The position numbers and the translations under genes were made by a program. This document shows positions 37,159 through 44,948 of a DNA stretch of 64,000 nucleotides, one piece after another; the first letter of the stretch is position 1; every line of letters begins with the position of its first letter. Origin of the DNA: Pseudoxanthomonas sp. (GTDB lineage: Bacteria; Pseudomonadota; Gammaproteobacteria; Xanthomonadales; Xanthomonadaceae). The stretch spans positions 4,092,001 through 4,156,000 of the forward strand of contig NZ_CP114978.1 of assembly GCF_027498035.1 (NCBI RefSeq), in the 5' to 3' direction. Below the pieces are notes generated by a model. It was not told where the DNA came from. It saw only the letters and a list, made by a program, of their open reading frames with translations, and did not search any database.

Positions 37159-38036
37159 TCGCGGTGGACTGGGGCAGCAGCAGCCTGCGCGCCTGGCGCC
37201 TGGATGATGCAGGCATCGTGCTGGAGCGCCGGCGCGCCGACCTGGGCGCGTTGGCGCCGGCCGGGACGCACGCGGCCGTGCTGGCCGGGCAACTGGACGG
37301 ATGGGACGACGCACGGATCCTGATCTGCGGCATGGCCGGTGCGCGTGGCGGCTGGGTGGAAGCGCCGTACGTGCCATGCCCGGCCAATGCCCAGCAGATC
37401 GCACGGTCGCTGGTGCGTCCATCGCTGGACGGGACTGGGCTTCAGGGCCGCGATGTGCACATCGTGCCCGGGGTCTCGGACCGGACTTCGCACGTGCCCG
37501 ACGTGATGCGCGGCGAGGAGACGCAGGTGATGGGCTTGCTGGCCACCCGGCCGCAGGCCGCCTTGCTGTGCCTGCCGGGCACGCACAGCAAATGGATCGC
37601 GTGCCAGGACGGCGTCATCACCGGGCTGAGCACGGCGATGACCGGCGAGACGTATGCCCTGTTCCGCCACCACAGCATGCTGGCGCGGACCATGCCCGAG
37701 CGCGATGGCAGCTGGGATGCGGACGCTTTTGATGCTGGCGTGGCGCGCAGCCGCGAGCCCGGCGGCATGCTGCACCATCTATTCGGCTTGCGTGCGCTGG
37801 CGCTGGCCGATGCCCTGGCCCCCGAGCAGGCGCCGGCCTATCTCTCCGGCCTGCTGGTCGGGCATGAGATCGGCGCACGCCAGCCACCGCCCGGACAGGT
37901 CATCCACCTGATCGGCGGGAGCCATCTGGTCGCGCCCTACCAGCGCGCGCTGCAGGCCTTTGGCCTGGTCGCCGACATCCACCACGAAGACCTCTCCGCC
38001 GCAGGGTTGTCCCTGCTGGCGCGATTGGCGCCCTGA
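37155..38036 (+). CDS. dgoK: 2-dehydro-3-deoxygalactonokinase
   Basis: 293 residues, DgoK family of the ASKHA fold. The phosphate-1 loop IAVDWGSSSLRAW, the CGMAGARGGWVEAPYV block and LCLPGTHSKW are characteristic. It phosphorylates KDGal with ATP, feeding DgoA. It overlaps the lactonase by four bases. Confidence 0.94.
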   Translation: MIAVDWGSSSLRAWRLDDAGIVLERRRADLGALAPAGTHAAVLAGQLDGWDDARILICGMAGARGGWVEAPYVPCPANAQQIARSLVRPSLDGTGLQGRDVHIVPGVSDRTSHVPDVMRGEETQVMGLLATRPQAALLCLPGTHSKWIACQDGVITGLSTAMTGETYALFRHHSMLARTMPERDGSWDADAFDAGVARSREPGGMLHHLFGLRALALADALAPEQAPAYLSGLLVGHEIGARQPPPGQVIHLIGGSHLVAPYQRALQAFGLVADIHHEDLSAAGLSLLARLAP

Positions 38037-38055
38037 TCGTCCAGGAACCAAAACC

Positions 38056-39621
38056 ATGCATCTGTCCACACTCGATATCTGCATCGTCGTGCTCTACGCG
38101 GTGTTCATTTTTTCACTGGCGCAATGGGTGTCCAGGGACAAGAGCGGCAGCGGCGAACGCAGTGCGCAGGACTACTTCCTGGCCAGTCGGTCGCTGCCGT
38201 GGTGGGCCATCGGCTGCTCGCTGATCGCAGCCAACATCTCGGCCGAACAGATCATCGGCATGTCCGGATCGGGGTACGTGATCGGGCTGGGCATCGCCTC
38301 CTATGAATGGATGGCAGCGCTGACCCTGATTCTGGTGGGCAAGTATTTCCTGCCGATCTTCCTCAAGAACGGCATCTACACCATGCCCGAGTTTCTGGAG
38401 AAGCGGTACAGCCCCACGGTGCGTACGGTGATGGCGCTGTTCTGGTTGGGCGTGTACGTGTTCGTCAACCTCACCTCGATCCTGTGGCTGGGGGCCACCG
38501 CGGTCAACACCGTGGCCGGCGTGGACCTGGATGTGGCGCTCGTGGCGCTGGGCGTGTTCGCCGGTGCGTATGCCCTGTACGGCGGGCTCAAAGCCGTGGC
38601 CCTGACTGACATCGTGCAGGTCTCGCTGCTGATGCTGGGCGGCCTGATGATTACCTGGATCGCGCTGGACAAGGTGTCCGACGGCGCGGGCGTGTGGACC
38701 GGACTCCAGGTGCTGATGGAGCGCGCGCCGGACAAGTTCCACATGATCCTCTCGGCCGACAACCCGCACTACAAGGACCTGCCGGGCCTGTCGGTGCTGC
38801 TGGGCGGGCTGTGGGTGATGAACGTGTCCTACTGGGGCTTCAACCAGTACATCATCCAGCGTGCGCTGGCCGCCAAGGACCTGGCCGAGGCGCAGAAGGG
38901 CATCGTGCTGGCCGCGTTCCTCAAGCTGCTCATGCCGCTGATCATCGTGGTGCCGGGCATTGCTGCGGTAGTGCTGGCGCCCGACCTGGGGCGGCCGGAT
39001 GCGGCTTATCCGCACCTGATGAGCCTGCTGCCTTCCGGCATCCTGGGCGTGGTGTTCTCGGCGCTGGTCGCCGCGATCATTGCCTCGCTGGGGTCCAAGA
39101 TCAATTCGATCGCCACCATCTTCACCATGGACATCTACCGGCCCATGCGCCCGGGAACCAGCCAGGCGCGCCTGGTACTGATCGGCCGCATCGCCGCGGC
39201 GGTGGCGCTGGTGGTGGCGGTGCTGACGGCGCGTCCGCTGCTGGGCAGCTTCGATCAGGCGTTCCAGTTCATCCAGGAATTCACCGGCTTCTTCACCCCC
39301 GGCATCTGCGTGATCTTCCTGCTGGGCATGTTCTGGAAGCGCACCACCTCGGCCGCCGCCCTGATCGCCGCGGTGTTCTCCGCGGTGCTGTCGCTGGTGC
39401 TCAAGCTGGTGGTGCCGGAGTTGCCGTTCATGGACCGCGTCGGATTGACCTTCCTCGCATGTCTGGTGGTCGCGGTGGTGGTGAGCTTGGCCCAGCGCCT
39501 GCCGCCGACCGAGTACCGCATCGATCTGGATGGCGCAGGCTTCGCCACCAGCCGTTCTTTCAACGTCGCCTCGCTGGCCATCGTCGCGGTGCTGGTCGTG
39601 CTGTATTCGGTCTTCTGGTAG
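38056..39621 (+). CDS. sodium/sugar symporter (SSS family)
   Basis: 521 residues with about 13-14 transmembrane helices. SSS marks include the N-terminal DYFLASRSLPWWAIG, AANISAEQIIGMSGSGY and GGLKAVALTDIVQ, as in SGLT-like proteins. It probably carries galactose (or a galactose-derived sugar) across the inner membrane with sodium. It closes the catabolic operon, 19 bp after dgoK, with AGGAA before the ATG. Confidence 0.92.
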   Translation: MHLSTLDICIVVLYAVFIFSLAQWVSRDKSGSGERSAQDYFLASRSLPWWAIGCSLIAANISAEQIIGMSGSGYVIGLGIASYEWMAALTLILVGKYFLPIFLKNGIYTMPEFLEKRYSPTVRTVMALFWLGVYVFVNLTSILWLGATAVNTVAGVDLDVALVALGVFAGAYALYGGLKAVALTDIVQVSLLMLGGLMITWIALDKVSDGAGVWTGLQVLMERAPDKFHMILSADNPHYKDLPGLSVLLGGLWVMNVSYWGFNQYIIQRALAAKDLAEAQKGIVLAAFLKLLMPLIIVVPGIAAVVLAPDLGRPDAAYPHLMSLLPSGILGVVFSALVAAIIASLGSKINSIATIFTMDIYRPMRPGTSQARLVLIGRIAAAVALVVAVLTARPLLGSFDQAFQFIQEFTGFFTPGICVIFLLGMFWKRTTSAAALIAAVFSAVLSLVLKLVVPELPFMDRVGLTFLACLVVAVVVSLAQRLPPTEYRIDLDGAGFATSRSFNVASLAIVAVLVVLYSVFW

Positions 39622-39702
39622 CTGCCCGCCGCTACGGCGTGCCGAACTGCACACGCCTGTCCGCGTCCGGCCACCCGGTAGGCCACGCGCGATGCCAGCG
39701 GG

Positions 39703-39708
39703 TACAAT
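39703..39708 (+). promoter_or_regulatory. -10 box of the tRNA-Arg gene
   Basis: TACAAT lies 10 bp before the first tRNA base; no convincing -35 box precedes it. A start near 39715 would give a very short 5' leader trimmed by RNase P. Confidence 0.4.
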
Positions 39709-39718
39709 CCCCGCGCTT

Positions 39719-39795
39719 GGCCCCGTAGCTCAGCTGGATAGAGCGTCCCCCTCCTAAGGGGAAGGCCAGTGGTTCGAATCCACTCGGGGTCACCA
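39719..39795 (+). tRNA. tRNA-Arg (anticodon CCT)
   Basis: A 77-nt cloverleaf: acceptor GGCCCCG pairs with CGGGGTC (one G-T), D-arm GCTC...GAGC, anticodon stem TCCCC/GGGGA with loop CTCCTAA (anticodon CCT, reading AGG), T-arm AGTGG-TTCGAAT-CCACT, and encoded CCA. It is the prophage attachment site: the integrase gene lies 95 bp away. Confidence 0.96.
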
Positions 39796-39890
39796 ATAGC
39801 AATGCGTTCAGCGCTTGGCACGTTTCGTGGGGGTGCCATATTCCGCCTTTATCCACAGGCTGTGGTCACAGTGGTCACAGCAGCCCGCCC

Positions 39891-40880
39891 TTAGAACCTG
39901 AGCTTCCGCACCGCGCCGTCGTCGCCTTCGGGTGTCAGGTGGGCGTAATACTTCTCCGTCGTGGCGTAATCGGCATGGCCGGCCAGGATCTGCACCCGTC
40001 GCAGCGGCACGCCTCCGATGACCATGTGGGCGCAGAATGTGTGCCGTAGGCGGTGCAGGCTGCCTCCAATCTTGGCCTTGGCCGCATCGTTCCGGAACCA
40101 GTTCGATACGGTGTCCATGTGGACGCTGGTGATCGGGTCGGGGAGCCGGCGCAGCGCCCAGCGGGCGTAGCGGTTCAGCGGCACCTCGCGCCATCGGCCT
40201 GACTTGGTGCGGCCCGCGCCCGTCTCGTCGGGTTCGCTTTCGACCTGCAGCCGACCGTTCACCACGGCCGATTTTCTCAGGCGGACAACCTCGCCGCGCC
40301 GTAGGCCGGTGTGGGCCAGGAATAGCCACAAGGGCGCCCGGTCAGGATTGGCCCGGTAGAGCTTGCGCATCGCGGCACGGTCATAGAACCGCACGGCAAC
40401 ACTGCGGACCCCGCGCGGAGCCTTGGTGGCCTCCATGGGGTTCATGTCCAGTTCCTTCCATTCCACGCCGCGGCGAAAGGCTGCCTGCAAGCGACGGATC
40501 TCTTTGCCTACGGTCTCGGGCGCCGCCTTGTCGCCAATCAGCCGGTCGCGCTTGTAGCCTTCGATCTCCATCGGTCGCAGCGTGTCGATCGGCCGGTGCC
40601 CGAACTTCTGGATGAAGCGCTTGACCTCGCTCCTGGCCTTGCCGGCGGTGGTCGGATGCTCGGCCTCGTACCAGTCCAGATACCATCGCAGGTAGGCGCG
40701 CACGGTCGGAAGGCGCGCCAGGATGCGAACGCCGTGGGTCAGCTCCGCTTCTTTCGCTGCTCGTATTTCCTCAGCTTCTCGTTTGCCGAGCTTGCCGATT
40801 GAGGGGCGAAACCGCTGGCCGCCTTCGCGCCAGTTGAGATAGGCGGCGTCGCCGCGCCAAAAGAGGGTGACCCTTGCCAT
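39891..40880 (-). CDS. int: tyrosine-recombinase integrase
   Basis: 329 residues. An N-terminal arm-binding/SAM-like region precedes the catalytic domain with Arg194 (TGLRRGE), a Lys in RTKSGRWREV, His276-x-x-Arg279 (LHRLRH), His302 (AGHADY) and the nucleophile Tyr311/312 (TEKYYAHL). It would recombine attP with the tRNA-Arg gene. It converges on the tRNA and overlaps the preceding gene by 142 bases. Confidence 0.95.
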   Translation of the reverse strand: MARVTLFWRGDAAYLNWREGGQRFRPSIGKLGKREAEEIRAAKEAELTHGVRILARLPTVRAYLRWYLDWYEAEHPTTAGKARSEVKRFIQKFGHRPIDTLRPMEIEGYKRDRLIGDKAAPETVGKEIRRLQAAFRRGVEWKELDMNPMEATKAPRGVRSVAVRFYDRAAMRKLYRANPDRAPLWLFLAHTGLRRGEVVRLRKSAVVNGRLQVESEPDETGAGRTKSGRWREVPLNRYARWALRRLPDPITSVHMDTVSNWFRNDAAKAKIGGSLHRLRHTFCAHMVIGGVPLRRVQILAGHADYATTEKYYAHLTPEGDDGAVRKLRF

Positions 40881-41074
40881 GCCTGTGCACCGTAGATCGC
40901 GGCATAGAGCGCCGACTTTTCGTAGAGCTGCCTGCCCATGAACCTCCGGGGGATGATCCCGTAGGCGGCGACGTTCGCGCGGAACTGACTGTTGGACACG
41001 CCGCAGTAGAAAGCGGCCTCATCCACCGTGAGCCAATCCTTGCCGGATAGGTTTAGATCTTCAGCTGCACCCAT
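40739..41074 (-). CDS. excisionase-like small DNA-binding protein
   Basis: 111 residues. Residues 13-55 resemble a MerR/Xis-type winged helix (WLTVDEAAFYCGVSNSQF, IPRRFMGRQLYEKSALY). The rest is low-complexity Ala/Ser then basic. It overlaps the integrase gene by 142 bases in another frame, and its start overlaps the DUF4031 gene by 14. Position and fold suggest a directionality factor; not proven. Confidence 0.65.
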   Translation of the reverse strand: MGAAEDLNLSGKDWLTVDEAAFYCGVSNSQFRANVAAYGIIPRRFMGRQLYEKSALYAAIYGAQAWQGSPSFGAATPPISTGAKAASGFAPQSASSANEKLRKYEQRKKRS

Positions 41075-41366
41075 CGCGCTCTCCTTCGTTCTCGGGGTGG
41101 CGGGTCATGGCTTCCCGACGGCGCTTCACGATATGGCCCGTCTCGCGTAGATCAATCTCGACAGCGCCGGCAGCTACCGCCTTGGCTCGCGCAGACAGCG
41201 CGATGTCGTAGTGCTCCTGTACCGTGCCGGCCTTCTGAATCCACTTGCGCGCCACGCCGATCCTGTCTGCCATGGCGTCCAACTCCTGTCGCGTGTCTGC
41301 CAGCATGTGGCACATGATCATCCTGCCGAAGGGAGCGCGCATGTTGTCCACGTAGACCGCCATCAC
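41061..41366 (-). CDS. DUF4031 phage protein
   Basis: 101 residues with the DUF4031 core: VYVDNMRAPFGRMIMCHMLAD, then HYDIALSARAKAVAAGAVEI. Common in phage early regions; function unknown. A GTG at 41366 overlaps the upstream stop (GTGA), with an ATG one codon later. Confidence 0.8.
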   Translation of the reverse strand: MMAVYVDNMRAPFGRMIMCHMLADTRQELDAMADRIGVARKWIQKAGTVQEHYDIALSARAKAVAAGAVEIDLRETGHIVKRRREAMTRHPENEGERDGCS

Positions 41367-41683
41367 CCTTCACCCGCCACTTCGCCTGCCGGGGCGGCTG
41401 CCCTGGCCCTGTACTTGTCGATCGCCTCGCGCAGTGACCGGCCGTTGCAGCCCTTGCCCCATATCATCTGGACAGGCAGGTAACGCTCGCGGTTGGTGAC
41501 TCCGCTGTACGTGCGCTCCAGCCAATCAAGACGAGCGGAATCCTCGCTGGCCTGCTCCACAGCGGCGCGGGCGTAGGCGCGCATTGCTTCGTCGGTGTGG
41601 CTGTAGATGAGTTCGCCAGTCTCTGGGTGCAAGCCTTGGCATACGGGAGCCGGCAACTCCGGCAGCGCGGTCTTGGGGGTCAT
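41363..41683 (-). CDS. hypothetical phage protein
   Basis: 106 residues, mixed charged, with LDWLERTYSG in the middle and an Ala-rich tail. No domain recognised. It is coupled at both ends by four-base overlaps to neighbouring early genes, which supports it as real. Confidence 0.65.
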   Translation of the reverse strand: MTPKTALPELPAPVCQGLHPETGELIYSHTDEAMRAYARAAVEQASEDSARLDWLERTYSGVTNRERYLPVQMIWGKGCNGRSLREAIDKYRARAAAPAGEVAGEG

Positions 41684-41967
41684 GCTTCCTCCGAGACCGG
41701 CGCCGGACCATTTGCCATCTTCTTCAAGATCGCGATGGTCTTTTCGTGGCTCTTTATCTTTTTCTCGATAAGCGACTTCACCGCATCTTGCGCATCGGGC
41801 TCAGTCAGAAACGCGTCTTTCCCGATTGAGAATGAATTGAAGAACCGATCATAGACACGAGTCTTACTGTCTTCGTATCGGGTCAACTGTTTCTTGATAA
41901 TCCGGCCACCTTTCGCGGCGGCGTACTTCGTGATGTACGCAGTCACTGTCTCTTCCGTGCTCATCAC
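41680..41967 (-). CDS. hypothetical phage protein, basic helical
   Basis: 95 residues, Lys-rich, probably helical (IEKKIKSHEKTIAILKKMA). GC is lower than in its neighbours. A GTG/ATG start pair at 41967/41964 overlaps the ssb stop. Unrecognised. Confidence 0.62.
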   Translation of the reverse strand: MMSTEETVTAYITKYAAAKGGRIIKKQLTRYEDSKTRVYDRFFNSFSIGKDAFLTEPDAQDAVKSLIEKKIKSHEKTIAILKKMANGPAPVSEEA

Positions 41968-42407
41968 CAGTCACCTCGATTGGTCAGGAACGGGATATCG
42001 TCGTCGGAAAAATCATCCATCGGCGCCGGCTGCTGAGTGGCCGGGGCAGGGCGCTGACGCTGGGGCGCGCCGCCGCGCGCACCGCTGGAGCTGGTATTGC
42101 CCTGCTGTCCGTCTCGTTTCTCGCCCAGCAGCGTCACGTCGCGCACATCCAGGGTCACGTAGGTCTTGCCGTCGTGTTCCCGCGTGCCAAGCTCGCCAGT
42201 GACGCCCAGACGGTCGCCCTTGAGGATCATCGAGGCCAGCTTCTCGCCGCGCTCGCCCCACAGCGAGCAGTCAATCCAGATCGTTTGCTTGTTGTCGCCG
42301 AAGCCCTTGTCCACTGCCAGCGCCCAGCCGGTGACGGCCTTACCAGCCTGCGTGTAGCGGGTAACAGCATCGCGGCCGATCCGGCCAATCGCGTTGAAAC
42401 AGTTCAT
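41964..42407 (-). CDS. ssb: single-stranded DNA-binding protein
   Basis: 147 residues. An OB-fold (NAIGRIGRDAVTRYTQAGKAV, IWIDCSLWGERGEKL) is followed by a Gln/Pro linker and an acidic tip DDDIPF near the C-terminus, the partner-docking tail of bacterial SSB (here followed by a short extension). It lies in the Erf/YqaJ recombination block and probably coats ssDNA for annealing. Confidence 0.92.
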   Translation of the reverse strand: MNCFNAIGRIGRDAVTRYTQAGKAVTGWALAVDKGFGDNKQTIWIDCSLWGERGEKLASMILKGDRLGVTGELGTREHDGKTYVTLDVRDVTLLGEKRDGQQGNTSSSGARGGAPQRQRPAPATQQPAPMDDFSDDDIPFLTNRGDW

Positions 42408-42676
42408 GCAGCATTCCTCAAATTGATCTTGTTCATTTCGAGCAAGTCGTCCTCGATAAACTCGGCGGCGTGCTTGCTGGTGTAGGTGCCGACAAGGAAG
42501 GAGTCGGGAAGTCGTTTGTAGGCCGAGTGGGTTGGCGTGATATACACGTCGCCGCCCATGTCCAAATGGACCTCGACGGAACTGCGCGCTTGCCTGGAAC
42601 GTCGGCGCACTTCCTCGGCGATCACTTCGATGTCGTCTCGGTGCACGTTGTGATACGAAAGAGCGGTGGTTCTCAT
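42404..42676 (-). CDS. hypothetical phage protein
   Basis: 90 residues, no recognised domain; coupled by ATGA to ssb downstream and to the HNH-type gene upstream. Ends with an acidic/amphipathic helix. Confidence 0.62.
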   Translation of the reverse strand: MRTTALSYHNVHRDDIEVIAEEVRRRSRQARSSVEVHLDMGGDVYITPTHSAYKRLPDSFLVGTYTSKHAAEFIEDDLLEMNKINLRNAA

Positions 42677-43131
42677 CCTGCAATCGCCTCCAGGCGCGCG
42701 GCCTTATTTTTGTTCCCGAAATTTGGTGATGGACCGACCGGAGTTAAAAGCGCTCTATTCATTGGCCACCCTCGTTCCTGTATCCGCTTGACGATTGCCC
42801 GATATGGCAATCCGTGGTCTCGGCAGTACTCCTTTAGAGTCCTTCCATCAGGAGCGCGAATGCAGTTCCGCCTGTTTCTGTTCTGCTCCTCCCTAGTCGA
42901 CCAACGACAGTTCTCAGGGCAGTAGTCGCCGTCGTTATTGATCCGATCCAGCATCCCGCCTGGAGGGCGTGGGGCCATATCGTCAATAAACGCTTGGACC
43001 GAGGCTTTCCATCTATCGCAAACGTTTATTCCTCTGCCGCCGTAGTTTTTGTAAGCCCTATCTGCCGGGTTCAGGCAACGGCTAAGCATTGCGCCGCGCA
43101 CATACACTAATTTCATGCGTTCACTACTCAT
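42673..43131 (-). CDS. HNH/AP2-like phage protein (KNYGGRGI family)
   Basis: 152 residues. The stretch AMLSRCLNPADRAYKNYGGR through INVCDRW, then DRINNDGDYCPENCRWST and EQNRNRRN, is the pattern of a widespread phage family related to HNH/AP2 homing-type DNA-binding proteins. The HNH His residues are not all present, so nuclease activity is doubtful. The start at 43131 overlaps the YqaJ-type gene stop (ATGA). Confidence 0.7.
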   Translation of the reverse strand: MSSERMKLVYVRGAMLSRCLNPADRAYKNYGGRGINVCDRWKASVQAFIDDMAPRPPGGMLDRINNDGDYCPENCRWSTREEQNRNRRNCIRAPDGRTLKEYCRDHGLPYRAIVKRIQERGWPMNRALLTPVGPSPNFGNKNKAARLEAIAG

Positions 43132-43748
43132 GCCGCCTGCCGCTCCGAAAGCAGTGAAACCTCTTCGGAAACCCTGCTTTCCAGCAGACAGATGCGCTCC
43201 GCCATCTGCTGCTTTTCGGATTCGGTAACGGTTGCCGGGATAACGATGCCGCCGGCTGCCGGGTGGTAGACAACGAAGTCCAGCCATTCCAGTTCGCCAA
43301 CCCACATAGCCCAGCGTGATTGCCAGCGGTACTCTGCTGGGATCTTCCGAGTACGGTTCACTTCCATCCATGCGCGATGGAGTGGGCTCTTAGCCTCGAT
43401 GCCTCCAGCCTGATCGACCAATCCATCCGGAGACCATCCGACGTTCGGGATCGAGCAATGTTCCACGAAGCCGACTTGCTCCACGGCAACGCATTTATCA
43501 AATGCGTACCAGTCTCGGGCTTCCGGCTCCAACTCGTTGCCACGTTCCATTGCCGCGGATTTGAACCCTCCGGAGATAGGGCCGTATACACGCTCCCATG
43601 CCACGTCCTTAACAAGGTCAGCCAGACCTTTTGTTTCAAGGCCGCCCATGATCGTTGCAGCCTTGCTAGCGCTCCACTTCCCAGCTCGGATGGCATGCCA
43701 TTCGTCAGTTCCCTGCGAAATGTCACGGTGGATGATCGGTCCAGTCAT
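43128..43748 (-). CDS. YqaJ-family (lambda-exonuclease-like) recombinase nuclease
   Basis: 206 residues of the PD-(D/E)XK fold. The N-terminal QGTDEWHAIRAGKWSASKAA is diagnostic of YqaJ; the catalytic Asp and E-x-K are in VGWSPDGLVDQ and GGIEAKSP. It should chew 5' ends to give ssDNA for the adjacent Erf annealase. ATGA-coupled at its 3' end. Confidence 0.9.
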   Translation of the reverse strand: MTGPIIHRDISQGTDEWHAIRAGKWSASKAATIMGGLETKGLADLVKDVAWERVYGPISGGFKSAAMERGNELEPEARDWYAFDKCVAVEQVGFVEHCSIPNVGWSPDGLVDQAGGIEAKSPLHRAWMEVNRTRKIPAEYRWQSRWAMWVGELEWLDFVVYHPAAGGIVIPATVTESEKQQMAERICLLESRVSEEVSLLSERQAA

Positions 43749-44464
43749 GCCTTGAACTCCTTAGCCTTGGCGGCCCACAGGGCGCGGATCTGCTTCATGG
43801 CTGGGGCAGGGATTCCCTGCTTGCCCTTTAGGTCGTCGCCGATGCGATCCAGTTCGATCTTGTCCGCAGCGCCCTTGATGGCGTCGGCCCAGTTACTGAT
43901 GTCGAACGCACTGACCGAAGCGAACGCGTCGTCGTCCTCGCCGTGGCTGGTCAGGTTGAGCAGGGCGCCAGCTGTGTACCGCTTGCCGTAGCTCACGCTC
44001 GACGCGACCGCCTGGACCGCGTTCTTGTTGCCGCTGGGGTCAGCCGGCAGCTTGATCGTGGTCTGTTCCTTGTGCCCGCTGCGGTGGGTCAGGACGCCGC
44101 TGACGGCGATGCCGTCGGTGAAGTCCGTGCGAAAGGACAGTGCGAACCCGTACTCGGTCAGGATCGGCTTGATCGCCGCGTTGATGTCCTCCCACAGGGC
44201 GAACTTGTAGCGTCCGGCCGCGTCTCCACGCTCGCCGATGCTGGGCAGGCGTGACTGCATGTCGGCCAGGGCCGAAGCGAACTCTGCCTCGGCGCGCTTG
44301 GACTCGACGCGCTCGTACATCAGCATCAGGCGTTCCATCTTGTCCACGTCGGTCTGCGGATCAGCGGCTGCCCTGGCGATGACGGCAAGGAGTGTTGCGC
44401 CTTCGGCTTGGATGGCCGGCAGCTTGCGCGGGTCTTCTGCGGGTGATGCGACAACTGCGTTCAT
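43745..44464 (-). CDS. erf: ERF-family single-strand annealing protein
   Basis: 239 residues. The Erf core is seen in FKFA-type wording: AGRYKFALWEDINAAIKPIL, GFALSFRT, then VQAVASSVSYGKRYTAGALL. It anneals complementary ssDNA for phage recombination and circularisation. Strong SD AAGGAG precedes the ATG at 44464. It overlaps the YqaJ-type gene by four bases. Confidence 0.92.
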   Translation of the reverse strand: MNAVVASPAEDPRKLPAIQAEGATLLAVIARAAADPQTDVDKMERLMLMYERVESKRAEAEFASALADMQSRLPSIGERGDAAGRYKFALWEDINAAIKPILTEYGFALSFRTDFTDGIAVSGVLTHRSGHKEQTTIKLPADPSGNKNAVQAVASSVSYGKRYTAGALLNLTSHGEDDDAFASVSAFDISNWADAIKGAADKIELDRIGDDLKGKQGIPAPAMKQIRALWAAKAKEFKA

Positions 44465-44578
44465 GTGACTCCTTGCCGGCATCCCGGCGTGTGTGAATAG
44501 TTGCCAGCATTGGGGAACCCGGCTGGCGCGGGTGGGGATAGATGCCGGATTGGGGAAGCCGTCCGGCGCGGCGGGGAA

Positions 44579-44929
44579 TCAGTCAGCGACCATTCGCGCC
44601 TGTTCGGCAAACGGGTCGTATTCGCGGGCGATGCGGAATTCGTAGATGCCTTCGGGCAGCTCGAACTTCTCGTGAGGCGTCGCCGCATCCTGCTCAAGTT
44701 CAGCCGGCGCACTCAGACATGCATAGATGATCCGCATTCCATCGGCCACTGCATCGTCGTCACGTTCCATCACGTCGCCGCCAGTCAGCACGTGGTGATG
44801 TCCGCTTTCGGAGTGGCTGATGATGTAGCCATGAGCATTGCGTTCGACTGGCTTGGTTTTCAAGTTGATGGGCAATGCGTCAATCTTGATGATCGTGATT
44901 TCGCCCTGGGCGCCAATGATCTCTTTCAT
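44579..44929 (-). CDS. hypothetical phage protein
   Basis: 116 residues starting MKEIIGAQGEITIIKIDALP, with a His-rich turn (ESGHHHVLTGG). No domain recognised. Lies between the DUF6745-like gene and erf on the same strand, 115 bp before erf; that gap contains only the erf leader. Confidence 0.68.
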   Translation of the reverse strand: MKEIIGAQGEITIIKIDALPINLKTKPVERNAHGYIISHSESGHHHVLTGGDVMERDDDAVADGMRIIYACLSAPAELEQDAATPHEKFELPEGIYEFRIAREYDPFAEQARMVAD

Positions 44930-44948
44930 GTTTATTCCTTGGTAATGA

